This document shows, piece by piece, positions 46,546 through 55,093 of a DNA stretch of 55,907 nt. The notes under the pieces were generated by a model that worked only from the letters and a program-made list of their open reading frames with translations, did not search any database and was not told the origin of the DNA. Origin of the DNA: a virus; the IMG/VR virus record IMGVR_UViG_3300027976_000049, positions 1-55,907 of that record; one strand, given 5' to 3'. Numbering within the stretch: position 1 is the stretch's first letter; every line of letters starts with the position of its first letter. Both the position numbers and the translations under genes were made by a program.

Positions 46546-47171
46546 AAGTCAAAAATGTGATTTAATGTTTCCCTAAATGCAGGGTTTTTTTGTAATACTT
46601 TAGTCTTAATATCGCTTCGTATTTTTCGAAGCTTGGTTTTTACTGTGTTTTCATTTATTGAATATCGATATGCTATACATCTAACCTTCTCTCTATTAAT
46701 CATTTTATCGATAGCGATACTTTGTAATAATGTATCTTCTATTCCATATATTTCAGAGATAGTCATATCATATAAACTTTGGTATTCATCTTCAAATTTA
46801 ATAAATATTTCACCCTCATTGCATTCTCCACGTTCATGTCCGAGTTCAACATTTGTTGTTCTATTTTTCTTTTTTATATGTAGATAATATAATGTTTCAT
46901 TTCTAGCGATTGTATAAACCCATGTAGTAAATCTACCTTTATTAACATCAAATTTATGTATGTTGTTAAATATCTTCTTTAATGTAAACTGTAGTGCCTC
47001 ATCCGTATCATCACTATTTTGACATAATTTACTAATGTGATATCTAAGTTTTGGGTAAACTAGGGATGCTATTTCGTTTATTTCTCGCTCGGTTATTGAA
47101 CTATCGTTAAATTTTATTGATATTTGGTGAATTCTCTCATTAATAGTCTTGTTAGTTTTTTCAAATCCCAT
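46542..47171 (-). CDS. ECF-like sigma factor, probable late sigma (gp55 role)
   Basis: 209 aa. Region 2: DDTDEALQFTLKKIFNNIHK then FDVNKGRFTTWVYTIARNET (~54-92), the 'F..W...IARN' form of regions 2.2-2.4. Region 4: IDKMINREKVRCIAYRYSIN then ENTVKTKLRKIRSDI (~153-188), a helix-turn-helix. Regions 1 and 3 are absent, as in ECF factors and T4 gp55. It would bind host RNA polymerase core. Its own operon starts with a TAGTATAAT-type promoter, whereas virion genes have the GATAAATAATA motif, which is the arrangement expected for a late sigma factor. Confidence 0.85.
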   Translation of the reverse strand: MGFEKTNKTINERIHQISIKFNDSSITEREINEIASLVYPKLRYHISKLCQNSDDTDEALQFTLKKIFNNIHKFDVNKGRFTTWVYTIARNETLYYLHIKKKNRTTNVELGHERGECNEGEIFIKFEDEYQSLYDMTISEIYGIEDTLLQSIAIDKMINREKVRCIAYRYSINENTVKTKLRKIRSDIKTKVLQKNPAFRETLNHIFDL

Positions 47172-47176
47172 TTATG

Positions 47177-47479
47177 CTATTTTTTTAGTTCATTGTTTAT
47201 ATTATTAATAATGTCTACACAATCTTTACATTTTTCATATTCTTCAATATCTTTAAAGAATAGAATACATCTGTTTAAACTTGCTATGAACTTATCCCTA
47301 GTGAGATTAATAGAATAATTTTTAGATTGTATTGTTATTTTTACCACGTTTATTTCGTGAATTTCACGTTTATGATAGTTTTCTTTAATAGCCCGTATAA
47401 CGCTATTATATATCTCACGTTTATTGTCTTCTAATATTTGGTCAAGTGTTTCATCTCCCGTAAATTGTAGGTTTTTCAT
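47177..47479 (-). CDS. Hypothetical protein upstream of the sigma factor
   Basis: 100 aa. Begins MKNLQFTGDETLDQILEDNK, ends with a helix holding ECKDC-like cysteines (YEKCKDCVDIINNINNELKK). The end resembles a helical tail seen in many small phage proteins. By size and position (5 bp before the sigma gene) it could be a late-transcription helper as gp33 is for T4 gp55, but there is no sequence similarity that I can see. Confidence 0.6.
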   Translation of the reverse strand: MKNLQFTGDETLDQILEDNKREIYNSVIRAIKENYHKREIHEINVVKITIQSKNYSINLTRDKFIASLNRCILFFKDIEEYEKCKDCVDIINNINNELKK

Positions 47480-47516
47480 ATACTGATATTTAGTAGCATG
47501 TAAATGCTTTTAGTAT

Positions 47517-47526
47517 ATTATACTAC
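47517..47526 (-). promoter_or_regulatory. Candidate early/middle promoter (GTAGTATAAT), sigma operon
   Basis: TAGTATAAT core inside a 15-bp palindrome-like stretch (47511-47525), 37 bp before the ATG at 47479. Drives 47177-47479, the sigma factor and the tail-anchored protein. Confidence 0.5.
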
Positions 47527-47534
47527 TATTGTAT

Positions 47535-49508
47535 TTAAGATTTAAAGAATTTACTTTTTAAATCTGTAATGTGATTTATTGTTTCTATATTAAATATACC
47601 CCTGTCAATGTTTGATGGTTCTCCTCTATTTCCTGACTGGGCGTCATTCATTTTACGTATTTCATCAAAGTTGTATTGAGACTTTCCTCCGCCTTCTCTG
47701 TGAATACTAAATATTTCCTCTTCTAACTGTTTTACATATTCTGGAGATTGACTTTCGAATGTTTCAACTGCTATATCCCAGAACTGTGATGACTCAAATA
47801 ATGAAGACATATTAACAGAAGTCATAGCTAAATCATCATTTCCATTTTGACCTCGATATACACCACCTTTAGATCTTCCAAATGATTGAAGTTCAGTTAT
47901 AGTAGATTCGTCATTTGGTATAATACGATTTATAGTAATTAAGTATTTAAATTTCTCACAATATTTAATTTTATTAGATGGTCCTAATCTGAGCCCAGGT
48001 TTTAATTTAACCGCTGCTTGTGTATGTTTAGTGTGAACCATTTGACCTTGCCAAAAATTATCATTTTCTTTTAGTCGATCCATTATGATATCTCCCTTGT
48101 GATTAAGTTCGAGCACGATACGTGTTTGTTCAGAATTAAATATATTATATATTATATGTTCGCAGGCAGTTGCGAATTCTCCAATATCTAACTCATTAGA
48201 TCTAAGGTATCCTATTTGAACTATTGAAATTGCATCCATTTCATTCTTAACTATCTCCTTTTTCTTTAATAATTCTCTAATCGGCATGCTTACTACCTTA
48301 TATATGTTTAGCACTGAATAATCAGCACCTATTCCATCTGCTGTATCTATACTAAAAACATAATTGCTCATATCTTCTCTAAAATCATTAGCCGTCTTAT
48401 TGGCATATTTTTTATGGAAGAATAGGTAATTATTAATATGTGATAATTCTTCTTGTAATATTAAATTAACTTGTTGGTATTTGGATTTAACAACGTCAAG
48501 TCTCTTAAGATCCCTTGAGTTTAATAATAATTTATCAGATGAGAAAAATTGAAGTCCGTATTCTTGATTGAAATCTTCAATAGATCCTAGATCTGCAATA
48601 ACTGCATTTTTCCAAGTGTCTCCCCTTCCTGGCACTTGCCACCAATCTACTCGTAATGGAACATAACTTGATTTTCCATCTACTGCGGATTTCCATATTT
48701 CCCAGAATTTATTTTTACCGTTTGGAGTAGATGTTAAGATAATCTTTCCATTTGGATCTGCAGTTACAGTAGGAAAAATTGCTCTATAAAATTCATCTAA
48801 ATTAGAATCATTAATGTGGGCAAATTCATCTACATATAATAAGTTAACAGTTAAACCGATACCCGATTTCTTAGTTGTTGTTCTACCGACTAGTCTAGAG
48901 TTTGAATCAAATTTAACATTACTTGCATTTATAACGCTTATGCCCGGTTTCATAAAGAACGGAAGTCCCTCTAATGATATTTTAAATTTATCTATAAGTT
49001 CTCGAGTTGTTGTAAAATTATCGGCTACGCATAGTGCTGTTTTTTCAGGATTAAATATTAGGAACCATAACATATATAATGCAGAAGTAACAGTCTTACC
49101 TGTCTGTCTACTTGCCATCAGTATATTTAAGTTGTTATTATCAAATGTATGAAGTATTTGTTCTTGAAAATCCCTAAGTCCTCCTATTGTTTTAACAAGC
49201 ATTCTCCCACTATGTGTTTGAATAATACAATAGTTTGTAATAAAGTATAAAGGATCCATTTTACACTTCTTTAGCTCTTTTAATTCAGTATGTGTGTATT
49301 CAAACGGTAGTTTTTCACGTTTAAGATTTATATCGTTGTCCTTAAATGGCGAGTTCCTTAATTTTCTAATATCTTCTATACCATTATTAATATCACTTAT
49401 TAACTTGTCTATTTTTTCAGTAGTCCATATATAATTAGAGTTATCTCCTCCTATACCGGATACTTTAATTGACGAGAAACTGCCAGTTGCTGACATTATA
49501 TCTTTCAT
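47535..49508 (-). CDS. terL: Terminase large subunit, T4 gp17 type
   Basis: 657 aa (T4 gp17 is 610). ATPase: Walker A MASRQTGKT (131-139), Walker B LLYVDE (223-228), coupling motif ILTSTPNGKNKFW (257-269). Nuclease: FSIDTADGIGADYS with Asp388 (386-399), then IVLELNHKGD and NDDLAMTSVNM with the later acidic residues. It packages DNA into the prohead and cuts concatemers. Downstream of gp6-like, small and possible TerS genes in the late unit starting at 52189. Confidence 0.96.
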   Translation of the reverse strand: MKDIMSATGSFSSIKVSGIGGDNSNYIWTTEKIDKLISDINNGIEDIRKLRNSPFKDNDINLKREKLPFEYTHTELKELKKCKMDPLYFITNYCIIQTHSGRMLVKTIGGLRDFQEQILHTFDNNNLNILMASRQTGKTVTSALYMLWFLIFNPEKTALCVADNFTTTRELIDKFKISLEGLPFFMKPGISVINASNVKFDSNSRLVGRTTTKKSGIGLTVNLLYVDEFAHINDSNLDEFYRAIFPTVTADPNGKIILTSTPNGKNKFWEIWKSAVDGKSSYVPLRVDWWQVPGRGDTWKNAVIADLGSIEDFNQEYGLQFFSSDKLLLNSRDLKRLDVVKSKYQQVNLILQEELSHINNYLFFHKKYANKTANDFREDMSNYVFSIDTADGIGADYSVLNIYKVVSMPIRELLKKKEIVKNEMDAISIVQIGYLRSNELDIGEFATACEHIIYNIFNSEQTRIVLELNHKGDIIMDRLKENDNFWQGQMVHTKHTQAAVKLKPGLRLGPSNKIKYCEKFKYLITINRIIPNDESTITELQSFGRSKGGVYRGQNGNDDLAMTSVNMSSLFESSQFWDIAVETFESQSPEYVKQLEEEIFSIHREGGGKSQYNFDEIRKMNDAQSGNRGEPSNIDRGIFNIETINHITDLKSKFFKS

Positions 49509-49512
49509 ATGA

Positions 49513-50268
49513 TTATATTATTTCCTCAAGATCAATAAAGTCATCATTTATGTCCTCATTGATTGTGATGTCTTCGTCAATATTCCTAAGTAATGTTTGT
49601 TTATTAGTTGGATCTATTAGATCACTATGTTTAGCATGCAAGTTTTTATCATATTCACTAAAATCAGATTCACTAATTTCTATTTCATCTAAACTATCTA
49701 TCATATTTTTAGTTCCGACAGATAAAAAGAATTGACCTTCTTCCTGTTTAGATTTGATAACAGCTGAATCTGGGTTGACTGGAGCTTCACTATTTAACTT
49801 TTTATATGTATCTTCAAGGAAAAGTACATAATTTGCTTGCATTTTAGTAATATTAGCCATTTTATCCTGAAGTTGCCCCATTACTTCTAATAAACGAGGA
49901 TGAGTATTACCAGATGATATTTCTTCCATAACCTTCATTATAGTAATCTTTAATGTTCGTAGTTGAAAGAAAAGATTAGATATGTTTATTGTATCTAACT
50001 CTTTTTTATGTCGAGCATAATCATTGTTCTCGAATATTCCAATATCTACAAAGTTTTTAAATAGTGAATCTGTGATTTGTCTAGCTTTTACTGTATATTC
50101 GTCACTCATTTTCTCAAAGTCGTATGGACTAGGTGCACGAGTTTCCATTGCTAATTCGTTATCAACAAGTAAGTCCTCATTTGGTTGAGAGCTAATAGTA
50201 CTCAACAATGATTCTATCTCATTTTTTAGAATGTTCCGGTTTTCCTTTCTAATTTTTCCGTCTGACAT
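49513..50268 (-). CDS. Possible small terminase subunit
   Basis: 251 aa. Acidic ends with a central coiled coil (~95-165: LFFQLRTLKITIMKVMEEIS ... EVMGQLQDKMANITKMQANY). It lies 4 bp upstream of terL, the usual place of the small subunit (T4 gp16, 164 aa), and central coiled coils are typical of TerS. No DNA-binding HTH is visible, so the call rests on position and coiled coil. Confidence 0.55.
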   Translation of the reverse strand: MSDGKIRKENRNILKNEIESLLSTISSQPNEDLLVDNELAMETRAPSPYDFEKMSDEYTVKARQITDSLFKNFVDIGIFENNDYARHKKELDTINISNLFFQLRTLKITIMKVMEEISSGNTHPRLLEVMGQLQDKMANITKMQANYVLFLEDTYKKLNSEAPVNPDSAVIKSKQEEGQFFLSVGTKNMIDSLDEIEISESDFSEYDKNLHAKHSDLIDPTNKQTLLRNIDEDITINEDINDDFIDLEEII

Positions 50269-50529
50269 TTAGTTAATTTTATTTTCATACTTATCAACTG
50301 CCGGATTTGCGAATATTTTAATCTGCTTTACGGATTCAATCCAGTTATAGACGATATCATTAATACGTTTAATGAATATATCTAAATCTTCATTTACTCC
50401 AAACATTTGATTAGACAAGGTATTTTTCATTATATTATCCTTGTAATCATATCCAATATGCATTCTCTTTTCCCTTCTCTCGTAAATGGGTCTGTATATA
50501 CTATCTTTTACCATATTATTATATATCAA
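50269..50529 (-). CDS. Small structural-block protein
   Basis: 86 aa; a start at Met6 (MVKDSIYRPIYERREKRMHI) is also possible. Helical with a NEDLDIFIKRINDIVYNWIE stretch, basic near the N-terminus. It overlaps the gp6-like gene by 11 bp and touches the next gene, so it is co-translated with them. Function unknown; a small baseplate or neck component is plausible. Confidence 0.55.
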   Translation of the reverse strand: MIYNNMVKDSIYRPIYERREKRMHIGYDYKDNIMKNTLSNQMFGVNEDLDIFIKRINDIVYNWIESVKQIKIFANPAVDKYENKIN

Positions 50530-52189
50530 CAGCTGGCCTAGCTACGATATCATTTATTTTAATGTTAACTGCTCCTAGTGAATCTTCTGGAATTCCTTCA
50601 CTATATTCATTTCCATGTCGGTCTATAAATCCTCCTCTAACGAGAGGAAGTTCATTTCCACTAATTATTATATCATTAAATTCATCAAGTCCTATTAGTT
50701 TAGCGTTTGCATTTAATTTTTTAGCGTCTTCGTTTATTTGTGAAACTATTGTTATTGCAACTGAATCAATTCCGTTGATTTCTTCTATAATCTTAATTAA
50801 GTCACTCTTTGGAATTCTATGTCTACGTGTATTCTGTACAAAATAGCTACCAAGTTTAGTATATATATCATTTTTAATAATTTCGGGTGGTATATCATCG
50901 AACACAATTACTGATAAATTAACAACATATCTAACTACTATTGGATCAACTAGTTTTATATCAGATCCAATAAGTTTAGTTCCTGATTTTTCTAGATATT
51001 TCAGAAGTTCAGATTTCTGATATTCACTCAATTTAAATCTATCTAAATCTGCTGAATAATATTCTTGCGAATTATCAAATGTCTTTCTAATATCAGGTAC
51101 TAGAAATAAGTTTAACATCCTACTATCAAGTTTATCTAAATAAACAGAAATAAGTGAGAATATATTAAGTTTTCGTAAGTGTACAATATAATGTTCCTCA
51201 TTAATTAATGCAAAACTTTTAGATTGATGAGGAGCAATAAGCTTAGTTAATTCTGAATTTTCAGGATTAGCTCCAAAGAATGGAGGTTGAGTAGTGTTAA
51301 TTATAATATAATCATTTAATTCAACTTCATCTCCTAATATTGTAAATCCTGTATCCTCGAATATATATTTAACATTAGATGGATCATTAGTTCTAATATT
51401 ACCACGAGGTCCCTCGTTAACTAAATACTCTACAATAATTTCAGATCCTCTACTTGGAATTAAACCCATTGAATTATTTCCAAAGTAAATATCAAGTCCG
51501 TTAGTTATTCCAGTTTTAGATATGTAACCTTTTGCTCCTCTTGGTATATCAAGAAGAGATCTATAATGTTTCCATTTTTCTCCATTAACATATACATTCA
51601 CAAAAAAGTTATCGATGAAGAAATTTTGAGGGCTTCCAATTGAGAAACTGTCAAGTGGTAATCCCTTTGCTACTACTGTTTGTGTTTCAAGAATACCTTG
51701 CCTAACATTTAATTTTAATCCATCATCTTTTCCATTTAATGAAAATCTAACTTCATCTTGTGGTAAATCTAAAATATAAGAAAGTCCATTATTCTCACAT
51801 GTTATCTTAGATAAATTTGGTAAAATTACATAGTCTACTGGAAAATCTTCAGCATCAGTATTAATGAATAATGATATTTCTCCTGATGCAGATATTGCCC
51901 GGCTTGGATTATGCCCAGATAGTGATGCTAACGAATAAATCGAGGTAAGCCTAGATGCTTCATTAATATTAAGTTCAGTTATTGCATCTTCTATGTAGTA
52001 AAATATTAACTGTGTTAAATTTTCAACAACTATTAATATCTGACCAAACGGAGATGCCGCAGTGAATACTGATTTACTTTGATTAAATCTACCTGATAGG
52101 TATTGTACGGTATCTACTATAATATCTTCAATTGTCGCTCTAAGCGTTTTAAATATTTTATAGCTTCCTAATTGAGTGTTACTTGCCAT
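50519..52189 (-). CDS. Baseplate wedge protein, gp6/J-like
   Basis: 556 aa. N-terminal helices (SKSVFTAASPFGQILIVVEN) and EASRLTSIYSLASLSGHNPS, then the repeated beta domains of baseplate J (PF04865): ISASGEISLFINTDAEDFPV, YVNGEKWKHYRSLLDIPRGA and YFGNNSMGLIPSRGSEIIVE YLVNEGPRGNI. The 'FGN---G--P--G--I-V-Y---EG--GN' sequence is the best marker. It forms the ring-building wedge of contractile-tail baseplates. First gene of the late unit leading to terL. Confidence 0.88.
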   Translation of the reverse strand: MASNTQLGSYKIFKTLRATIEDIIVDTVQYLSGRFNQSKSVFTAASPFGQILIVVENLTQLIFYYIEDAITELNINEASRLTSIYSLASLSGHNPSRAISASGEISLFINTDAEDFPVDYVILPNLSKITCENNGLSYILDLPQDEVRFSLNGKDDGLKLNVRQGILETQTVVAKGLPLDSFSIGSPQNFFIDNFFVNVYVNGEKWKHYRSLLDIPRGAKGYISKTGITNGLDIYFGNNSMGLIPSRGSEIIVEYLVNEGPRGNIRTNDPSNVKYIFEDTGFTILGDEVELNDYIIINTTQPPFFGANPENSELTKLIAPHQSKSFALINEEHYIVHLRKLNIFSLISVYLDKLDSRMLNLFLVPDIRKTFDNSQEYYSADLDRFKLSEYQKSELLKYLEKSGTKLIGSDIKLVDPIVVRYVVNLSVIVFDDIPPEIIKNDIYTKLGSYFVQNTRRHRIPKSDLIKIIEEINGIDSVAITIVSQINEDAKKLNANAKLIGLDEFNDIIISGNELPLVRGGFIDRHGNEYSEGIPEDSLGAVNIKINDIVARPAVDI

Positions 52190-52207
52190 TCAGATTACTT
52201 CTATTTT

Positions 52208-52218
52208 TATTATTTATC
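52208..52218 (-). promoter_or_regulatory. Late promoter motif GATAAATAATA
   Basis: Exact 11-mer, 18 bp before the ATG at 52189. Leads the unit gp6-like, 50269, 49513, terL. Confidence 0.65.
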
Positions 52219-52270
52219 TGCGAATTAACGATTCTAATGATAACATATTTATTTAACCGAGGTTACGACA

Positions 52271-52281
52271 AATAAATAAAT
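52271..52281 (+). promoter_or_regulatory. Late promoter motif (AATAAATAAAT)
   Basis: 18 bp before the ATG at 52300; divergent from the 52208 promoter. Confidence 0.45.
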
Positions 52282-52299
52282 AAAAGATTGTGTATTCGC

Positions 52300-53616
52300 A
52301 TGTATAAAGAGCTAGATAAAAGTAAAATCTATGAGAATTCGATATTATCGTTTTCATTCGAGTTTAAATCCCCGATTAGGCGTAGAGACCTAGCTTCAAA
52401 ATTATCTAATAACTTAGGAAAAAAAGTTAATTGGTTCAAGGGAGTAGACGAGAGTTTTAAAGCAACTAAAGATATTTTTAAACTTTCTAACAAATTTAAT
52501 GCTAATACTAAGACATTTATTTTTGAGACAGGATTTCAGCCGTATCAAGAATCAATGCATACAATGTTGAAGGTTATGAACATCGTAGATCACTTCGGGC
52601 ACACTGACGATCGTTGCGAGGTTAAGGTGAATATATCAATAAACGAAAGACATATTGAGTCCGGCGTTAATATTTCAAAATTGAATAAATTCAAGTATTT
52701 AATTGGACTAAACGAAGAAAGCATTTTAAAAGACTGGAATACTGATTCTACTGAGCGACATAAGATTAATAGAAATCAATATTTTCATGTCCATGCAAAG
52801 GATCCTTATAATACTATTATGACATCGTCATTAGTTGAGCGAATGGATCCGCACAGATTCAATTTTCCTCACTCTGATTTTTTTGGACATGATTTTTCTA
52901 AGCTAAATGAAGGATTTCTTACAATAAGCTATATTGGAGGAAAAGATTACCAGAAGAGAAAACAAGAGGCAACTAATACTATTAATACGATAATTCATCG
53001 ATTATATGAGACATTGTCAACAAATTATCAATATGGAATTGATGAAAAACGAAAAATAGAGAAAATTGTTGAAGAATATACAAATACAGTTAAGTCTACT
53101 AAGAACCCATGGGATCTTAAAGCTAATTATCCTAAAATAAACTTATATTACGGATTGAGCCCGAGTTCATATCTAGTAGAAGCAAACTATCACTACTTTA
53201 GAGATAAAATATTTGAACTTTTAGTGTTTGGTGGAGTTACCGAAGCTAGTATAAATTACGATGACGAACGAAAGGTAATTCAGGTTAAAGATGCTAAGAT
53301 TGATAAAAATATTATTATAGAAAATTTTGAATTCTATAATTGTATAATTGAAGCGGACGCAAAAAAATGTTTATTTAGCGATTGTACTATTAATAACTCG
53401 AAATTAGAAGAGTGTGACATCATGACAAATAATTATATTAAAAATTCCAAGGTGATTGAATGTAAATATCATGGAGGTGGTAATGAAATTACAAATAGTC
53501 ATATATCAAATAACCCTAAGGATATGATAGACGGAGAGCTTAAAAATTGCTTAGTAAGTAAGGGTAATTTCAAATCTTCGGCATCAGTTGATAAGAATAC
53601 TATTGTATTAAACTGA
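52300..53616 (+). CDS. Amidoligase-like protein with C-terminal beta-helix repeats (probable)
   Basis: 438 aa from ATG 52300; an in-frame TTG at 52288 is less likely. Residues ~15-170: FSFEFKSPIRRRDLASKLSN, ETGFQPYQESMHTMLKVMNI, TDDRCEVKVNISIN and FKYLIGLNEESILKDWNTDS. This resembles amidoligase (PF12224-like) enzymes with their 'E-ETGP-Y-EA ... CG-HVN-S' course, although the canonical C-G-x-H is C-E-V-K here, so activity is doubtful. Residues ~325-425 are short repeats of the type N-x-x-I-x-x-C-x-I/F (FYNCIIEADAKKCLFSDCTI), a right-handed beta-helix pattern. Late; next to tail-fibre genes. Confidence 0.55.
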   Translation: MYKELDKSKIYENSILSFSFEFKSPIRRRDLASKLSNNLGKKVNWFKGVDESFKATKDIFKLSNKFNANTKTFIFETGFQPYQESMHTMLKVMNIVDHFGHTDDRCEVKVNISINERHIESGVNISKLNKFKYLIGLNEESILKDWNTDSTERHKINRNQYFHVHAKDPYNTIMTSSLVERMDPHRFNFPHSDFFGHDFSKLNEGFLTISYIGGKDYQKRKQEATNTINTIIHRLYETLSTNYQYGIDEKRKIEKIVEEYTNTVKSTKNPWDLKANYPKINLYYGLSPSSYLVEANYHYFRDKIFELLVFGGVTEASINYDDERKVIQVKDAKIDKNIIIENFEFYNCIIEADAKKCLFSDCTINNSKLEECDIMTNNYIKNSKVIECKYHGGGNEITNSHISNNPKDMIDGELKNCLVSKGNFKSSASVDKNTIVLN

Positions 53617-53628
53617 TGATTAAGTGTT

Positions 53629-53639
53629 AATAAATAAAA
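53629..53639 (+). promoter_or_regulatory. Late promoter motif (AATAAATAAAA)
   Basis: 18 bp before the ATG at 53658. Confidence 0.45.
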
Positions 53640-53657
53640 AAAATATAGGATAACTGG

Positions 53658-55052
53658 ATGTCAATATATAGTAAATTAGGGGGAATTAGAAAACTAAGTA
53701 ATTCTAGTTTAACCTCAATCGTAGATGTTACAAATTTAAATTTTAGAAGTTTATCGGACGCGACATTAGGGTTCTTAAATAATATAAAATATAATGAAAG
53801 TACTAATTCATTATCATCATTCAAGGGATCATTTGATCACGTTGATATATCAAATACATTATCTCTAAAAGTAGATGGAATTCCTACGTTTACTATAAAC
53901 ACACATGGTAAAGCAACAGGACGGGAATTACTTGTAGTAGTTTCAGAATCAAAACGACATAGATTTACGGATTTTAATGATTGGCCAGAAACAGGAGTTC
54001 CAGGAGAAGTAATTTACACTGGTGTTCAAAACCAACAACCTGGATTCGGAGAAGATTTCATAGGATATTTAAGTGGTAGAGGATGGGTAAGTTTAACTAA
54101 TTTAACTGCGCCAGTTGACGGCTTATATTTATTACCTGAAGTAGGAAGCCCTATTGTTATACCAACTGTTCCAAATGGACAGGGATTAGTGTGGATAGGA
54201 CCTCCTGGATCTGAACTTAATTATAATCCCGTTAATACAACAGTTTATTTTACAGATGATGACGGTAATACATTTGATATATTACAAGATTTTGCATGGG
54301 ATGTAATTGGAGCTAACGCAAAATTTAAACTACAAGGAAAAGCTGTAATTGGAGATAGTTCAAATATTGGAAAGTTTCAATATGTAGACGGGAACGAGAC
54401 ACCTGGATATATTCTTACATCAGATGGAGCAGGTAATGCAAACTGGGCACCTAATTCTGGAGCAAACACAATTGGAGCAACTAACCTGGCATACTGGGAA
54501 ACTACTTCATTTACATCCAATATAGCAGAGACAATTATACATGATTTAGGAACATTAAACGTAGTGCTAAATGTAGTAGATGTTACTACTAACGAAAGTG
54601 TTGAAGCTCATATAGATAATTATCAAATTAATTCATTTGATGTTACGCTATCAGATACTAATCCTAATATTAAAATCGTTGTGATGGGAGCGGGAGCTAG
54701 CTTATCGTCGACATCATCAATGATAATGTCGCCTGACGATAAATTTTTAGTTGCACTAGATACAACGACGGATGGAGATCTTGCATCTAATAATGGTATC
54801 ACTAACACTCCGATTGATGGGTGTTATGTAGTATTATATATAAACGGTCAAGAAATTGAAGTAGGAAACGGTATAGCTACAAAGTCATGCTTTTTAGCAA
54901 ACTCTGCCACTCCAACTATACCTAAAGGATTTAGCTCAGGTCATGTAAATGGTCAAGTAACATCAGGAGATAAAATATATTGGAATGGAAGTATTGCTGG
55001 TTTTGAATTAAATACAACTGACCGAATCTCTTTACATTACTTAACTGTTTAA
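53658..55052 (+). CDS. Tail-fibre-like structural protein
   Basis: 464 aa. Begins MSIYSKLGGIRKLSNSSLTS. Beta- and Gly/Asn-rich; contains GYILTSDGAGNANWAPNSGA near 254-273, the 'G-(Y/Q)-L-TSDG-GNA-W' motif of phage fibres and appendages, and FIGYLSGRGWVSLTN earlier. The last ~160 residues form a beta-sandwich-like domain that may be the binding tip. Late promoter. Followed by a second gene of similar style. Confidence 0.7.
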   Translation: MSIYSKLGGIRKLSNSSLTSIVDVTNLNFRSLSDATLGFLNNIKYNESTNSLSSFKGSFDHVDISNTLSLKVDGIPTFTINTHGKATGRELLVVVSESKRHRFTDFNDWPETGVPGEVIYTGVQNQQPGFGEDFIGYLSGRGWVSLTNLTAPVDGLYLLPEVGSPIVIPTVPNGQGLVWIGPPGSELNYNPVNTTVYFTDDDGNTFDILQDFAWDVIGANAKFKLQGKAVIGDSSNIGKFQYVDGNETPGYILTSDGAGNANWAPNSGANTIGATNLAYWETTSFTSNIAETIIHDLGTLNVVLNVVDVTTNESVEAHIDNYQINSFDVTLSDTNPNIKIVVMGAGASLSSTSSMIMSPDDKFLVALDTTTDGDLASNNGITNTPIDGCYVVLYINGQEIEVGNGIATKSCFLANSATPTIPKGFSSGHVNGQVTSGDKIYWNGSIAGFELNTTDRISLHYLTV

Positions 55053-55066
55053 TAATGCAGTTATTA

Positions 55067-55077
55067 AATAAATAATA
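55067..55077 (+). promoter_or_regulatory. Late promoter motif (AATAAATAATA)
   Basis: 16 bp before the ATG at 55094. Confidence 0.5.
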
Positions 55078-55093
55078 AAAAAATAACAAGTAG

